This document shows positions 1 to 5,180 of a stretch of 5,180 bases of DNA, piece after piece. The number at the start of each line of letters is the position of its first letter. The first letter of the stretch is position 1. Made by a program: the position numbers and the translations under genes. Source of the DNA: DASZZX01 sp036260415 (GTDB lineage Bacteria; Actinomycetota; Nitriliruptoria; Nitriliruptorales; JAHWKO01). The notes beneath the pieces are model-generated. The model worked only from the letters and a program-made list of their open reading frames with translations, was not told the DNA's origin and ran no database searches. The stretch covers positions 1-5,180 of the forward strand of contig DASZZX010000388.1 of the NCBI GenBank assembly GCA_036260415.1, read 5' to 3'.

Positions 1-140
1 GTAGGCCGGTCGGCGCCTGCGCCGCTCACGGCCGCAGCGATGCTGGCACCGACCCGAGCGCCGCTCGCGCGCCGTTCGGCGGGATCACGACACGCCACTA
101 TCCTGGGCCGCGGAGAGGCGCGTCGCGATCGGAGGCGGAG
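1..140. other. Upstream non-coding region with one GC hairpin
   Basis: I see no supported gene here. A GC inverted repeat at 11-24 (CGGCG at 11-15, CGCCG at 20-24, loop CCTG) could be the terminator stem of a gene lying before the window, although no T-tract follows it. The rest probably carries the promoter and 5' leader of the NifU-type gene starting at 141. A minus-strand reading frame passes through but has low-complexity serine- and arginine-rich composition and no plausible homology, so I treat it as a shadow. Confidence 0.5.
99..104 (+). promoter_or_regulatory. Possible -10 element (TATCCT) of unit 1
   Basis: TATCCT is the best match to a TANNNT/TATAAT -10 hexamer before the first gene. 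It sits about 37 bases before the ATG at 141. Eighteen bases upstream is TTCGGC (75-80), which keeps only the TT of a -35 box. In such GC-rich DNA the small AT-rich patch is suggestive, but the assignment is weak. Confidence 0.3.
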
Positions 141-704
141 ATGAGCGACCTCGACGGCTTGCTCACCCACCTCGAGAAGCTCCTGGACCAGCTGAAGGAG
201 CTCGACGAACCGGTGTCCGACCAGGTGTTCGAGCTGCTCGACGGCATCGACACGCTGCACAGGATCGCGCTCAACCAGCTGGGTACGGTCATCGCCGCGC
301 AGGGGGTCGAGCTCGCCGACCTGCGCGCCGCCCATCCTGCCATCGCCTGGCTGTTCGACGCCTACGCCGTCGACGTCGACGAGCGTGCTGCGGCGGAGGC
401 AGCCATCGACCAGGTGCGCCCCTACCTGCACTCCCACGGTGGCGAGGTCGAGCTGTTGGATGCGAGCGACGGCATCGTGCACGTCCGGTTGACGGGCGCC
501 TGCTCGGGCTGTACGGCGTCCGACGTGACCCTGCGAGAGGGCATCGAGTCCGCGCTGCGCGAGCACTTCTTCGGGTTCGCCGCGCTCACGGTCGAGGAGG
601 ACGACCACGGCGCCGCCCCGCACCCGCCCCCGGGCCCGACGTTGCTGGAACTGCGCTCGGGTCCGCCGCCCGGGTTCACGCTGCCGGACACGCAGGGGTC
701 GTGA
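141..704 (+). CDS. NifU-family Fe-S cluster scaffold/carrier protein with N-terminal extension
   Basis: This 187-residue protein probably assembles or carries Fe-S clusters in the cytoplasm. Residues about 84-145 match the NifU C-terminal domain: the VRPYLHSHGGEVELL segment (92-106), then a GACSGC motif with the cluster-binding cysteine pair at 121 and 124, followed by the usual TLREGIESALRE helix. Residues 1-83 are a helical, leucine-rich extension rich in Asp and Glu that stand-alone NifU domain proteins (roughly 75-100 residues) lack. The last 30 residues are proline- and glycine-rich and probably disordered. The ATG has a strong ribosome binding site, GGAGG at 131-135. The stop codon overlaps the GTG start of the next gene (GTGA, 701-704), so translation is probably coupled. 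The C-terminal assignment is firm. The client protein is unknown; comparable extended NifU proteins occur, from memory, near actinobacterial uptake hydrogenases. Confidence 0.9.
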   Translation: MSDLDGLLTHLEKLLDQLKELDEPVSDQVFELLDGIDTLHRIALNQLGTVIAAQGVELADLRAAHPAIAWLFDAYAVDVDERAAAEAAIDQVRPYLHSHGGEVELLDASDGIVHVRLTGACSGCTASDVTLREGIESALREHFFGFAALTVEEDDHGAAPHPPPGPTLLELRSGPPPGFTLPDTQGS

Positions 705-1933
705 CGACCGACTTCGACGCCCGTCTCGGAGAGCTGCGTGGCCAGCTGCTCCGCTACCGGGCGGACCGCCACCCGGTCGAGCACGCGACGCTGCAGTTCC
801 ACCTCGGGGTGACCCTCCTCGAGGCGGGTCGCGACGAACCGGCCTCGGTCGCACTGGGCGTCGCGGCCGAACTGTTCGACCCGGACGAACACGCCGTGGA
901 GCAGGCCAAGGCGCTCAACATGCTCGGGGTCGCCCATCGCAACCGCGGCGACCTCACCGCCGCGGCCGACTCCTTCCGCCAGGCGGCGAACGTGTTCGAA
1001 CAGCAGTCGCGGCCGCTGGAGCACGCCGCGGCGCTGTTCAACCTCGGGCTGGTGCAGCGCGACCGCGCGGAGCACGAGGACGCCGTCGCCAGGTTCCGCG
1101 CCGCCTTGGACATCTTCCGCGCCGGCGGGCCTCCCGCACGGTCTTCGGCCGCGGCCCGAGAGCTCGGCGTCACGTTGCTGCAGCTGGGCAAGCTCGACGA
1201 CGCCGCCGAGGTGCTGGAGGAGGCGAAGGAGCTCGCCCGACAGGCCGGGGAGCTCGCGGCGCTGGGTGCCGCCGCCAACGCTCTGGGACTCGCCCAGCTG
1301 TCGGCCGACCGGGCGGACGCAGCGGTGGAGGCGTTCCGCGCCGCGGTGGGCGCACACCCCCGCACGGTGCGGCCGGTCGACTACGCGATGGCCAAGGCCA
1401 ACCTGGCGCTCGCGTACGAACGCGCCGGCGACGCGCCCCGCGCGCGGCTGTCGGCCCGGCAGGCGCTCGCCGTCGGGACGCTGCCGTCACCGGTTACCGA
1501 GCAGGCCAGCGCGCTGCTCGCACGGCTGCCCGAGGCCTCCGACGACCTGCTGGTCGTGCTCGACCAGGAGCCGTCGGACCGTTGGATGGACGAGGCGCGT
1601 CCGGAACTCACGCGCTGGGTCAGCGCCGCTGCCGACGAGCGACGCGCCGCCGCGAACGCGTGGATCACCGGTCAACTGGCGCGCGACGACGCCGCGATCG
1701 AGCTGGCCCACGCGTTCCTGGGTGTCCTGCTCGAGCTGCCGCCCGAGGCCATGACGACGTTGATCCGTGCGACCGTGGAGGCCCTGCAGGCGCACGACCC
1801 GGAGGACCGCCGGCGCTTCCGTGGCGAGGTCGCCCGTGCGATGGCCCGCTTTCACATCCCGCAGTGGCAGCGACTGCAGCACGAGTTCGAGCGTCTCGCG
1901 GCGGAGGTCGGCGACGACGGATCGTGGACGTGA
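701..1933 (+). CDS. Tetratricopeptide repeat (TPR) protein
   Basis: This 410-residue soluble protein is probably a protein-binding scaffold. About six TPR-like helical pairs are visible, at residues 26-60, 65-100, 105-140, 146-181, 184-220 and 224-259. They show the family's pattern (Leu/Gly at LGVA, LGLVQ, LGVTLL or LGLAQL, Ala in the second helix, acidic residues at turns). Residues about 280-410 are helical without clear TPRs, contain several tryptophans, and may be a separate binding domain. There is no signal peptide or membrane segment. The GTG start lies inside the stop of the NifU-type gene (GTGA, 701-704) and the stop overlaps the next gene's GTG (1930-1933). All three products are therefore likely made together, and this one could hold the NifU-type and ligase-fold proteins on a common target. 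TPR identity is confident; the partner is inferred only from position. Confidence 0.88.
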   Translation: MTTDFDARLGELRGQLLRYRADRHPVEHATLQFHLGVTLLEAGRDEPASVALGVAAELFDPDEHAVEQAKALNMLGVAHRNRGDLTAAADSFRQAANVFEQQSRPLEHAAALFNLGLVQRDRAEHEDAVARFRAALDIFRAGGPPARSSAAARELGVTLLQLGKLDDAAEVLEEAKELARQAGELAALGAAANALGLAQLSADRADAAVEAFRAAVGAHPRTVRPVDYAMAKANLALAYERAGDAPRARLSARQALAVGTLPSPVTEQASALLARLPEASDDLLVVLDQEPSDRWMDEARPELTRWVSAAADERRAAANAWITGQLARDDAAIELAHAFLGVLLELPPEAMTTLIRATVEALQAHDPEDRRRFRGEVARAMARFHIPQWQRLQHEFERLAAEVGDDGSWT

Positions 1934-2694
1934 GCGACCGGGGGAACGTCGCCATGGAGGACCTCTCGGCCGAGGCGCTGGCCGAGGCGCTGCCCGGGCG
2001 TGAGGTGCGCAGCTACCCGGCGATGCTGTCCACGGAGGCGGACGCCCTCGCCTGGGCGCGGTCGGGCGCACCCTCGGGGGCGGTGGTCGTGGCGGACTAC
2101 CAGGCCTCGCCGCGCGGCCGTGCCGGGCGTCCCTGGCAGGTCCGACCGCCGGGCCAGGGCCTGGGCTTCTCGGTCGTGCTGCGCCCGCAGCTCCCGCCCG
2201 AGCGCGAAGGGTGGCTGTACACCGTGGCGGTGTCGGCGCTGGCCGATGTCGCCGAGCAGCGTGGGACCTCCGACGACGCCGAACCCGAGGTGGGGATCTT
2301 GTGGCCGGACGAGGTGGTGGACCGAGGGACCCGGGCGGGCGCCGTGGGGGTGTACGTCGAACTCGGTCCGGACCGGCTGGAGTGGGCCGTCGCCACCTTC
2401 CTGGTGGAGTGGGCACGGCCGCCACGGGGGCCGCTCCTCGCCACGCTGCTCGACGAGCTCGAGCGTCGGGTCAGCAGCGGGCCGGAGGCGGTGCTCGCCG
2501 ACTACACCCCGCGCTGCGTGACCTTCGGGCGGCAGGTCAAGGCCCGGCTCATCCCGATGGGACCGGCCGGCCCGACCATCACCGGCGTGGCCGTGGACAC
2601 CCTGGCGGACGGGGCACTGGTCATCGCGACCGCGGCGGGGCGCAGGGTCGCAGTTCCCCCACAGAACCTTGGGCTGCTCGAGGAGGCCCTGTGA
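1930..2694 (+). CDS. Divergent BirA-like biotin/lipoate ligase-fold protein, probably catalytically altered
   Basis: This 254-residue protein has the layout of the biotin protein ligase catalytic and C-terminal domains, without the DNA-binding domain of E. coli BirA. Residues 55-68 (ADYQASPRGRAGRP) correspond to the substrate loop AEYQQAGRGRRGR; 78-85 to the following strand; 122-128 (GILWPDE) to the KWPND strand; 139-145 to the GILVEL strand; and about 199-245 to the BPL C-terminal SH3-like domain (FGRQVKAR, then TGVAVD and GALVIAT). The Lys of KWPND is Leu124, and the Lys of KLAGILVEL aligns with Gly137. These losses argue against ordinary biotin ligation. Start choice: the GTG at 1930 forms the same GTGA overlap as the previous junction. 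The ATG at 1954, preceded by GGGGGA, would remove eight residues and is a real alternative. The fold is fairly sure; the function is unknown, and the neighbours suggest a role alongside the NifU-type and TPR proteins. Confidence 0.75.
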   Translation: MSDRGNVAMEDLSAEALAEALPGREVRSYPAMLSTEADALAWARSGAPSGAVVVADYQASPRGRAGRPWQVRPPGQGLGFSVVLRPQLPPEREGWLYTVAVSALADVAEQRGTSDDAEPEVGILWPDEVVDRGTRAGAVGVYVELGPDRLEWAVATFLVEWARPPRGPLLATLLDELERRVSSGPEAVLADYTPRCVTFGRQVKARLIPMGPAGPTITGVAVDTLADGALVIATAAGRRVAVPPQNLGLLEEAL

Positions 2695-2748
2695 CCGCGT
2701 GACGCGGTCCGGCGCGGACCGGCCGATGGGACGGGTACGTTCGGCCGG
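2693..2748 (+). terminator. Overlapping hairpins after unit 1, possible terminator
   Basis: Three inverted repeats are packed together. A perfect 7-base stem with a 3-base loop (2693-2699 with 2703-2709) starts inside the stop codon of the BirA-like gene. A second 7-base stem (2705-2711 with 2715-2721) shares bases with it, so the two cannot form together. A third 8-base stem (2719-2726 with 2741-2748) has a 14-base loop. No T-tract follows. GC-rich bacteria often have such U-less stems after genes, but their terminating activity is uncertain. Confidence 0.45.
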
Positions 2749-2757
2749 GGCGCTGAT

Positions 2758-2763
2758 TACTAT
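2758..2763 (+). promoter_or_regulatory. Possible -10 element (TACTAT) of unit 2
   Basis: TACTAT fits the TANNNT -10 consensus and lies in the only AT-rich patch (about 2754-2765) between the two units, directly after the hairpin cluster. I find no good -35 box 16-19 bases upstream. If it is used, transcription would start near 2770 and leave a leader of about 240 bases before the TTG at 3013. Confidence 0.35.
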
Positions 2764-3012
2764 CTGCGATCGGCAGGTACCGACCGAGCGGCTGCACGTG
2801 GCCGACGGTCGCTGGATGTTCGGTTGCGGATGAGTGGTCGCACGCAGAGGTCGCGGCGGTCTCGCACCGCCGCTCGCGCGCACCGTTCCCTGGCCGGTCG
2901 TCCTGGCGGTCCGGCGCCCCCTCCCTCGCGGCGACGAGCGCCGCGTGGATGCCGTCGGCTGCCCGGACCTGCCCTGCCGGGACAGCAACCAACCAACGAG
3001 AGGGGGTGGACC
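2764..3012 (+). promoter_or_regulatory. Probable long structured 5' leader of unit 2
   Basis: I see no convincing gene here; frames that stay open lack family features and good ribosome binding sites. The region holds a series of inverted repeats: 2781-2786 with 2806-2811 (extended inside by 2789-2792 with 2801-2804), 2853-2860 with 2866-2873 (8 bases, loop CTCGC), 2927-2933 with 2939-2945 (7 bases, loop ACGAG) and 2962-2966 with 2977-2981. A C-rich stretch at 2915-2923 can pair with the ribosome binding site at 3000-3008. A CAAC triple repeat (2986-2997) gives an unstructured stretch just before that site. I recognise no known riboswitch class. Chance pairing is common in GC-rich DNA, so a regulatory role is only a possibility. 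Confidence 0.35.
3000..3006 (+). promoter_or_regulatory. Ribosome binding site (GAGGGGG) fixing a TTG start
   Basis: This purine-rich run ends six bases before the TTG at 3013 and is the only strong Shine-Dalgarno-like sequence near the start of the first membrane-rod gene. It favours the TTG over the in-frame GTG at 3052, which would cut into the basic N-terminal tail before the membrane segment. Confidence 0.6.
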
Positions 3013-3729
3013 TTGACCGACGGGTACCGCGAGTCCCCCATCCGCGAACGTGTGCGGTCACAGGAGGGGGCGATCAACGTGGTGAGCGCGATCGTGCTCG
3101 TGGTCGTGCTCGTCGCAGCCGCCATCACAGCGATACTGCTCGCACGGACATTGAATGCGGCGCAGAACATCAACGGCAAAGCGGAGAACATCGCGCGCAC
3201 AGGACAAGGGATCAACACGGCGACGGACTCGGTGGTCCAGCTCAACCGGACGAACCAGATCGCGTCGTCGATCCTGCAGAGCGCGGCGCCGCTCGACGAG
3301 AAGCTCACGACGATCGTGAGCCTGGCCAACGAGATCAACGGGCTCGCAGGGTCGATCAACGGCACGGCGGGCACGATCAACAACACCGCGGGCACGATCG
3401 GCGGCACCGCGAACAAGATCAACGCCACCGCGGGCGAGATCAACAACACCGCCGGGCAGATCAACACGACCGCCTCCGGCATCAACGCGCAGGCGGCCGC
3501 GATCCTCGACGTCGGAAAGCGGATCGACCAGGACGTCTTCAACATCAACGACCGTCTCGACGGCACGATCGGGCTGGCGCAGGCGATCAAGGGTGACACC
3601 GGCAGGATCCTCGGAGAGGCCGGCAACGCCCACCACAACGCGGCATGCATCGACAACAAGGTCGGCGCCGAGCCGCCCGACGGCCACTGCGCCGGGGGTG
3701 GGGCGTCTCCGGCCGTGCCGGTGCCGTGA
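3013..3729 (+). CDS. Membrane-anchored heptad-repeat rod protein 1 (unrecognised family)
   Basis: I do not recognise this 238-residue protein. A basic N-terminus (residues 1-19, four Arg) precedes one membrane segment (about 23-44). The charge bias predicts a cytoplasmic N-terminus and an outward-facing remainder. From residue 53 an aliphatic residue recurs every seventh position (53, 60, 67, 74). A 13-residue step then crosses a TNQIA motif (80-84) to 87, followed by 17 positions up to 199, with only Thr185 out of pattern. Residues 107-162 are eight near-identical heptads of type xINxTAG, rich in Asn, Thr and Gly and poor in charge. The C-terminus has two adjacent His (207-208), Cys212 and Cys226, then a Pro/Gly/Ala-rich tail. 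It opens a three-gene operon and is followed after 13 bases by the next gene. A coiled-coil stalk is the likely structure, though the low charge makes another repeat fold possible. The TTG start rests on the ribosome binding site at 3000-3006. Confidence 0.8.
   Translation: MTDGYRESPIRERVRSQEGAINVVSAIVLVVVLVAAAITAILLARTLNAAQNINGKAENIARTGQGINTATDSVVQLNRTNQIASSILQSAAPLDEKLTTIVSLANEINGLAGSINGTAGTINNTAGTIGGTANKINATAGEINNTAGQINTTASGINAQAAAILDVGKRIDQDVFNINDRLDGTIGLAQAIKGDTGRILGEAGNAHHNAACIDNKVGAEPPDGHCAGGGASPAVPVP
3331..3498 (+). repeat. Eight 21-base repeat units encoding xINxTAG heptads
   Basis: Residues 107-162 of rod protein 1 are encoded by eight consecutive 21-base units. Most carry ATCAAC followed by ACCGC or a one-base variant in the same place. 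The conservation at DNA level suggests growth by tandem duplication. The flanking heptads keep the hydrophobic spacing but have diverged in sequence. Confidence 0.85.
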
Positions 3730-3742
3730 GAGAGGTGGAGCC

Positions 3743-4447
3743 ATGTCGATGACCGATGTCTCACGCCCCCCCGCTGGCCACACCCCGACGCAGGCGCCGC
3801 CCATGGGCGCTAGCGCCACCCGTTGGATGTGGACCTGGATCATCATCGGCGTGCTCGTCGTCCTGGTGGTGATCGGGTTCCTGCTCCCTATCGTCGGCTC
3901 GTTGGAGTCGATCGACGCCAACCTCGCCGAGGCCGACCAGGCCGTCAGCGGGGCTGGTGAGGACGTCGACCCGCTGCCAGCACAGGTCAGCAAGGTGAAC
4001 GGCACGCTCGCCGAGGTCGACGAATCGCTGAAGGTGATCCCCGGCCAGGCCGACGATGTCATCGCGGCGCTCACGTCGATCCGCGACTCGCTCGTCCAGG
4101 TGGACGGGTCGCTGGTCGACACCTCCGGCTCGCTGGTGAACACCTCCGGTGTGCTGGTCAATACGTCGAACTCCCTGGTCGACACGTCCGGCTCCCTGGT
4201 GGACACCTCCGGTGTCCTGGGCCAGGTGCTCGGGCTGGCGACGGAGATCGAGGCCACCCTCGAGGCGGCCCAAGCCCCACCGGACCAGATGGGCACCGAG
4301 GACATCTGGCAGCGCGTCGAGGTGGCCAACGGAGTGCTCACGGCGGCTAAGGGCGACGCGGGCAACATCATCGCGGGGCTGGTGGAGGTCAACAAGCACC
4401 TGCACAGCATTTGCATGGGACTGCCCCCGTTCAACACGGCGTGTTAG
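3743..4447 (+). CDS. Membrane-anchored heptad-repeat rod protein 2 (unrecognised family)
   Basis: This 234-residue protein has no family I recognise. A polar, Pro/Thr-rich N-terminal tail (1-27) is followed by a tryptophan-flanked membrane segment (about 28-52). Heptads begin at once: aliphatic residues fall at 54, 61, 68, 75, 82, 89, 96, 110 and then 117 to 159 in steps of seven, with Ala at 103 and 166 and Leu at 173. Residues 116-164 are seven heptads of type SLVxTSG, using Leu where rod proteins 1 and 3 use Ile. A Pro-containing break (179-181) precedes a second helical part holding a GDAGNII segment (204-210) that resembles the ends of the other two rods. The protein ends in HLHSIC, with cysteines at 224 and at the last residue, 234. 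The ATG has an AGGTGGAG site (3733-3740); an ATG two codons later is an alternative. The gaps to its neighbours are 13 and 11 bases. It is the most divergent of the three. Confidence 0.8.
   Translation: MSMTDVSRPPAGHTPTQAPPMGASATRWMWTWIIIGVLVVLVVIGFLLPIVGSLESIDANLAEADQAVSGAGEDVDPLPAQVSKVNGTLAEVDESLKVIPGQADDVIAALTSIRDSLVQVDGSLVDTSGSLVNTSGVLVNTSNSLVDTSGSLVDTSGVLGQVLGLATEIEATLEAAQAPPDQMGTEDIWQRVEVANGVLTAAKGDAGNIIAGLVEVNKHLHSICMGLPPFNTAC
4088..4234 (+). repeat. Seven 21-base units with a 63-base higher-order duplication
   Basis: These bases encode seven SLVxTSG-type heptads of rod protein 2. Units also match in groups of three: 4106-4168 and 4169-4231 are two 63-base blocks, with 43 of the first 51 aligned bases identical by my count and the end diverged. 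This points to a three-unit duplication on top of single-unit repeats. Confidence 0.8.
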
Positions 4448-4458
4448 GAGGCGGGCCC

Positions 4459-5136
4459 ATGCGTGTGCGCACCGACGAGTCCGGGCTGGCAGCCATCGTC
4501 CTCGTGATCGTGATCGCGTGGGCGCTGGCCGCGGTCCTCATGCTCACCGGCACGCTCCTGTCGGCACGCGAGATCGACGACCGGGTCGTCGCGATCACCG
4601 GCGAGGTGTCGGAGATCGACCAGGACCTGGACGCCATCATGCTGACCGAGGAGACCAACCGCATCGCGGGGGGGATCCTCGCGGCCGCCCAGCCGCTCGA
4701 CGTCCGCCTCAGCGAGGTCATCGAGGCCGCCAGGGGCATCGACGGCAACGTGTCGTCGATCCTGCAGAACGCGACCGCGATCAACGCCACCGCCAAGGAC
4801 ATCAACTCCACCGTCCAGTCGATCCGGGGCAACGCCGCGTCGATCAACGACTCGGTGAAGTCGATCGGCGGGACGGTGGACTCCATCCACGGCAACCTCG
4901 GCGCGATCCTGTCGACCGTCAGGTCGATCGACAAGGGCGTCGAGGGGATCAACCAGCGCGCCGACACCATCATCCAGCGGGTGCGCGGCATCGAGTCCGA
5001 CACCAGCAACATCCTCGCCCACGTGGGGGTGGAGCACGGCACTGCCACGCGGACCATCCACGGGCACGCCAACTCCATCAACTGCAACCCGGCGGTCGTG
5101 GCGGCGTCGGCAGAAGGCACGCAGTGCGGGCAGTGA
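4459..5136 (+). CDS. Membrane-anchored heptad-repeat rod protein 3 (paralogue of rod protein 1)
   Basis: This 225-residue protein is a clear paralogue of the first rod protein. A nine-residue N-terminus with two Arg leads into one membrane segment (about 10-34). Heptad positions are Ile39, 46, 53 and 60. A 13-residue step across a TNRIA motif (66-70) leads to 73, followed by 17 positions to Ile185, all Ile except Leu80 and Val87. The segment TNRIAGGILAAAQPLD (66-81) matches TNQIASSILQSAAPLD in rod protein 1. Its heptads are less uniform and more charged than those of rod protein 1. The end carries HGHANSINC with Cys209, and Cys223 fourteen residues later, the same spacing as in rod protein 1. 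The ATG at 4459 has an excellent AGGAGG site (4446-4451), which excludes the upstream in-frame ATG at 4411. It lies 11 bases after rod protein 2 and just before a hairpin, so it is probably the last gene of the operon. Confidence 0.82.
   Translation: MRVRTDESGLAAIVLVIVIAWALAAVLMLTGTLLSAREIDDRVVAITGEVSEIDQDLDAIMLTEETNRIAGGILAAAQPLDVRLSEVIEAARGIDGNVSSILQNATAINATAKDINSTVQSIRGNAASINDSVKSIGGTVDSIHGNLGAILSTVRSIDKGVEGINQRADTIIQRVRGIESDTSNILAHVGVEHGTATRTIHGHANSINCNPAVVAASAEGTQCGQ
4675..5013 (+). repeat. Seventeen diverged heptad codon units in rod protein 3
   Basis: This stretch encodes residues 73-185, in which every seventh residue is aliphatic without exception (15 Ile, one Leu, one Val). The 21-base periodicity is kept mainly through ATC codons; the intervening codons have diverged much more than in rod proteins 1 and 2. 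Confidence 0.75.
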
Positions 5137-5157
5137 CCCGCCGCGCTTGACACCGGA

Positions 5158-5180
5158 GGGGCCGGGCTCAGCCCGGCCCC
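5158..5180 (+). terminator. Perfect 10-base GC hairpin closing unit 2
   Basis: Bases 5158-5167 and 5171-5180 are exact reverse complements with loop TCA, and begin 21 bases after the stop of rod protein 3. This is the shape of an intrinsic terminator stem. The window ends at the stem, so a following T-tract cannot be seen. Confidence 0.7.

Noticed and set aside
1582..1929. Upstream in-frame extension of the BirA-like gene
   Set aside because: It would overlap the TPR gene by over 300 bases, and its residues are Arg-rich out-of-frame translation of that gene.
1852..2988. Minus-strand open frame of 378 codons opposite the BirA-like gene
   Set aside because: The translation is Arg/Pro/Gly-rich with no family signal, and the opposite strand encodes a recognisable protein with coupled start and stop.
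2824..3012. N-terminal extension of rod protein 1, or a separate small gene in the leader
   Set aside because: The translation is Arg/Pro-rich and unlike the rod proteins, and the best ribosome binding site lies just before 3013.
3331..3498. CRISPR or other spaced repeat array
   Set aside because: The repeats are contiguous 21-base units, in frame, and explained by heptads in the protein; there are no spacers.
3058..4437. Long minus-strand open frame (459 codons) spanning rod genes 1 and 2
   Set aside because: It crosses the boundary between two well-supported + strand genes. Its repeats are only the reverse complement of the 21-base units, and its composition is low-complexity with no recognisable domain.
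3043..4561. Type IV pilin or TadE/TadG-like N-termini in rod proteins 1 and 3 (charged residues and Gly before a hydrophobic helix)
   Set aside because: There is no Glu at position +5 of the hydrophobic segment and no proper cleavage site, and the long heptad region does not fit pilins.
3169..5013. Trimeric autotransporter adhesin stalks
   Set aside because: The Ile/Asn/Thr-rich heptads look superficially similar, but there is no signal peptide and no C-terminal outer-membrane anchor; an N-terminal membrane anchor is present instead.

Overview
The window is very GC-rich, its genes sit close together on the + strand, and they use GTG and TTG starts as well as ATG. This suggests a high-GC actinobacterium or a related lineage; no marker in the window fixes the taxon. 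Two separate transcription units are visible. No RNA gene, insertion sequence, CRISPR array or phage gene was found.

Unit 1 (141-2694) has three genes joined by 4-base GTGA start/stop overlaps: a NifU-type Fe-S scaffold protein with a long N-terminal extension, a six-TPR repeat protein, and a divergent BirA-fold protein. The last keeps the family's overall layout and C-terminal SH3-like domain but has lost the lysines and the KWPND motif expected of an active biotin ligase. The tight coupling suggests that a cofactor carrier, a protein-binding scaffold and a ligase-fold protein act together. From memory, NifU and TPR genes of this sort accompany actinobacterial group 1h [NiFe]-hydrogenase clusters. 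No hydrogenase gene lies in the window, so that link is inference.

Between the units (2695-3012) there is no convincing gene. The region holds overlapping hairpins right after unit 1, one -10-like hexamer, and a probable structured leader in which a C-rich stretch could pair with the ribosome binding site of the next gene.

Unit 2 (3013-5136) is the unusual part. It has three consecutive genes of 238, 234 and 225 residues, separated by 13 and 11 bases and closed by a perfect GC hairpin at the window end. Each protein has a short cytoplasmic N-terminus, one membrane segment, a long run of seven-residue repeats with an aliphatic residue at every seventh position, and a C-terminal His/Cys segment with two cysteines. 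The first and third share an identical repeat register: four heptads, a 13-residue phase break at a TNxIA motif, then 17 heptad positions without any length change. I recognise no known family. The best reading is an undescribed set of membrane-anchored, outward-facing coiled-coil rods that may assemble together.
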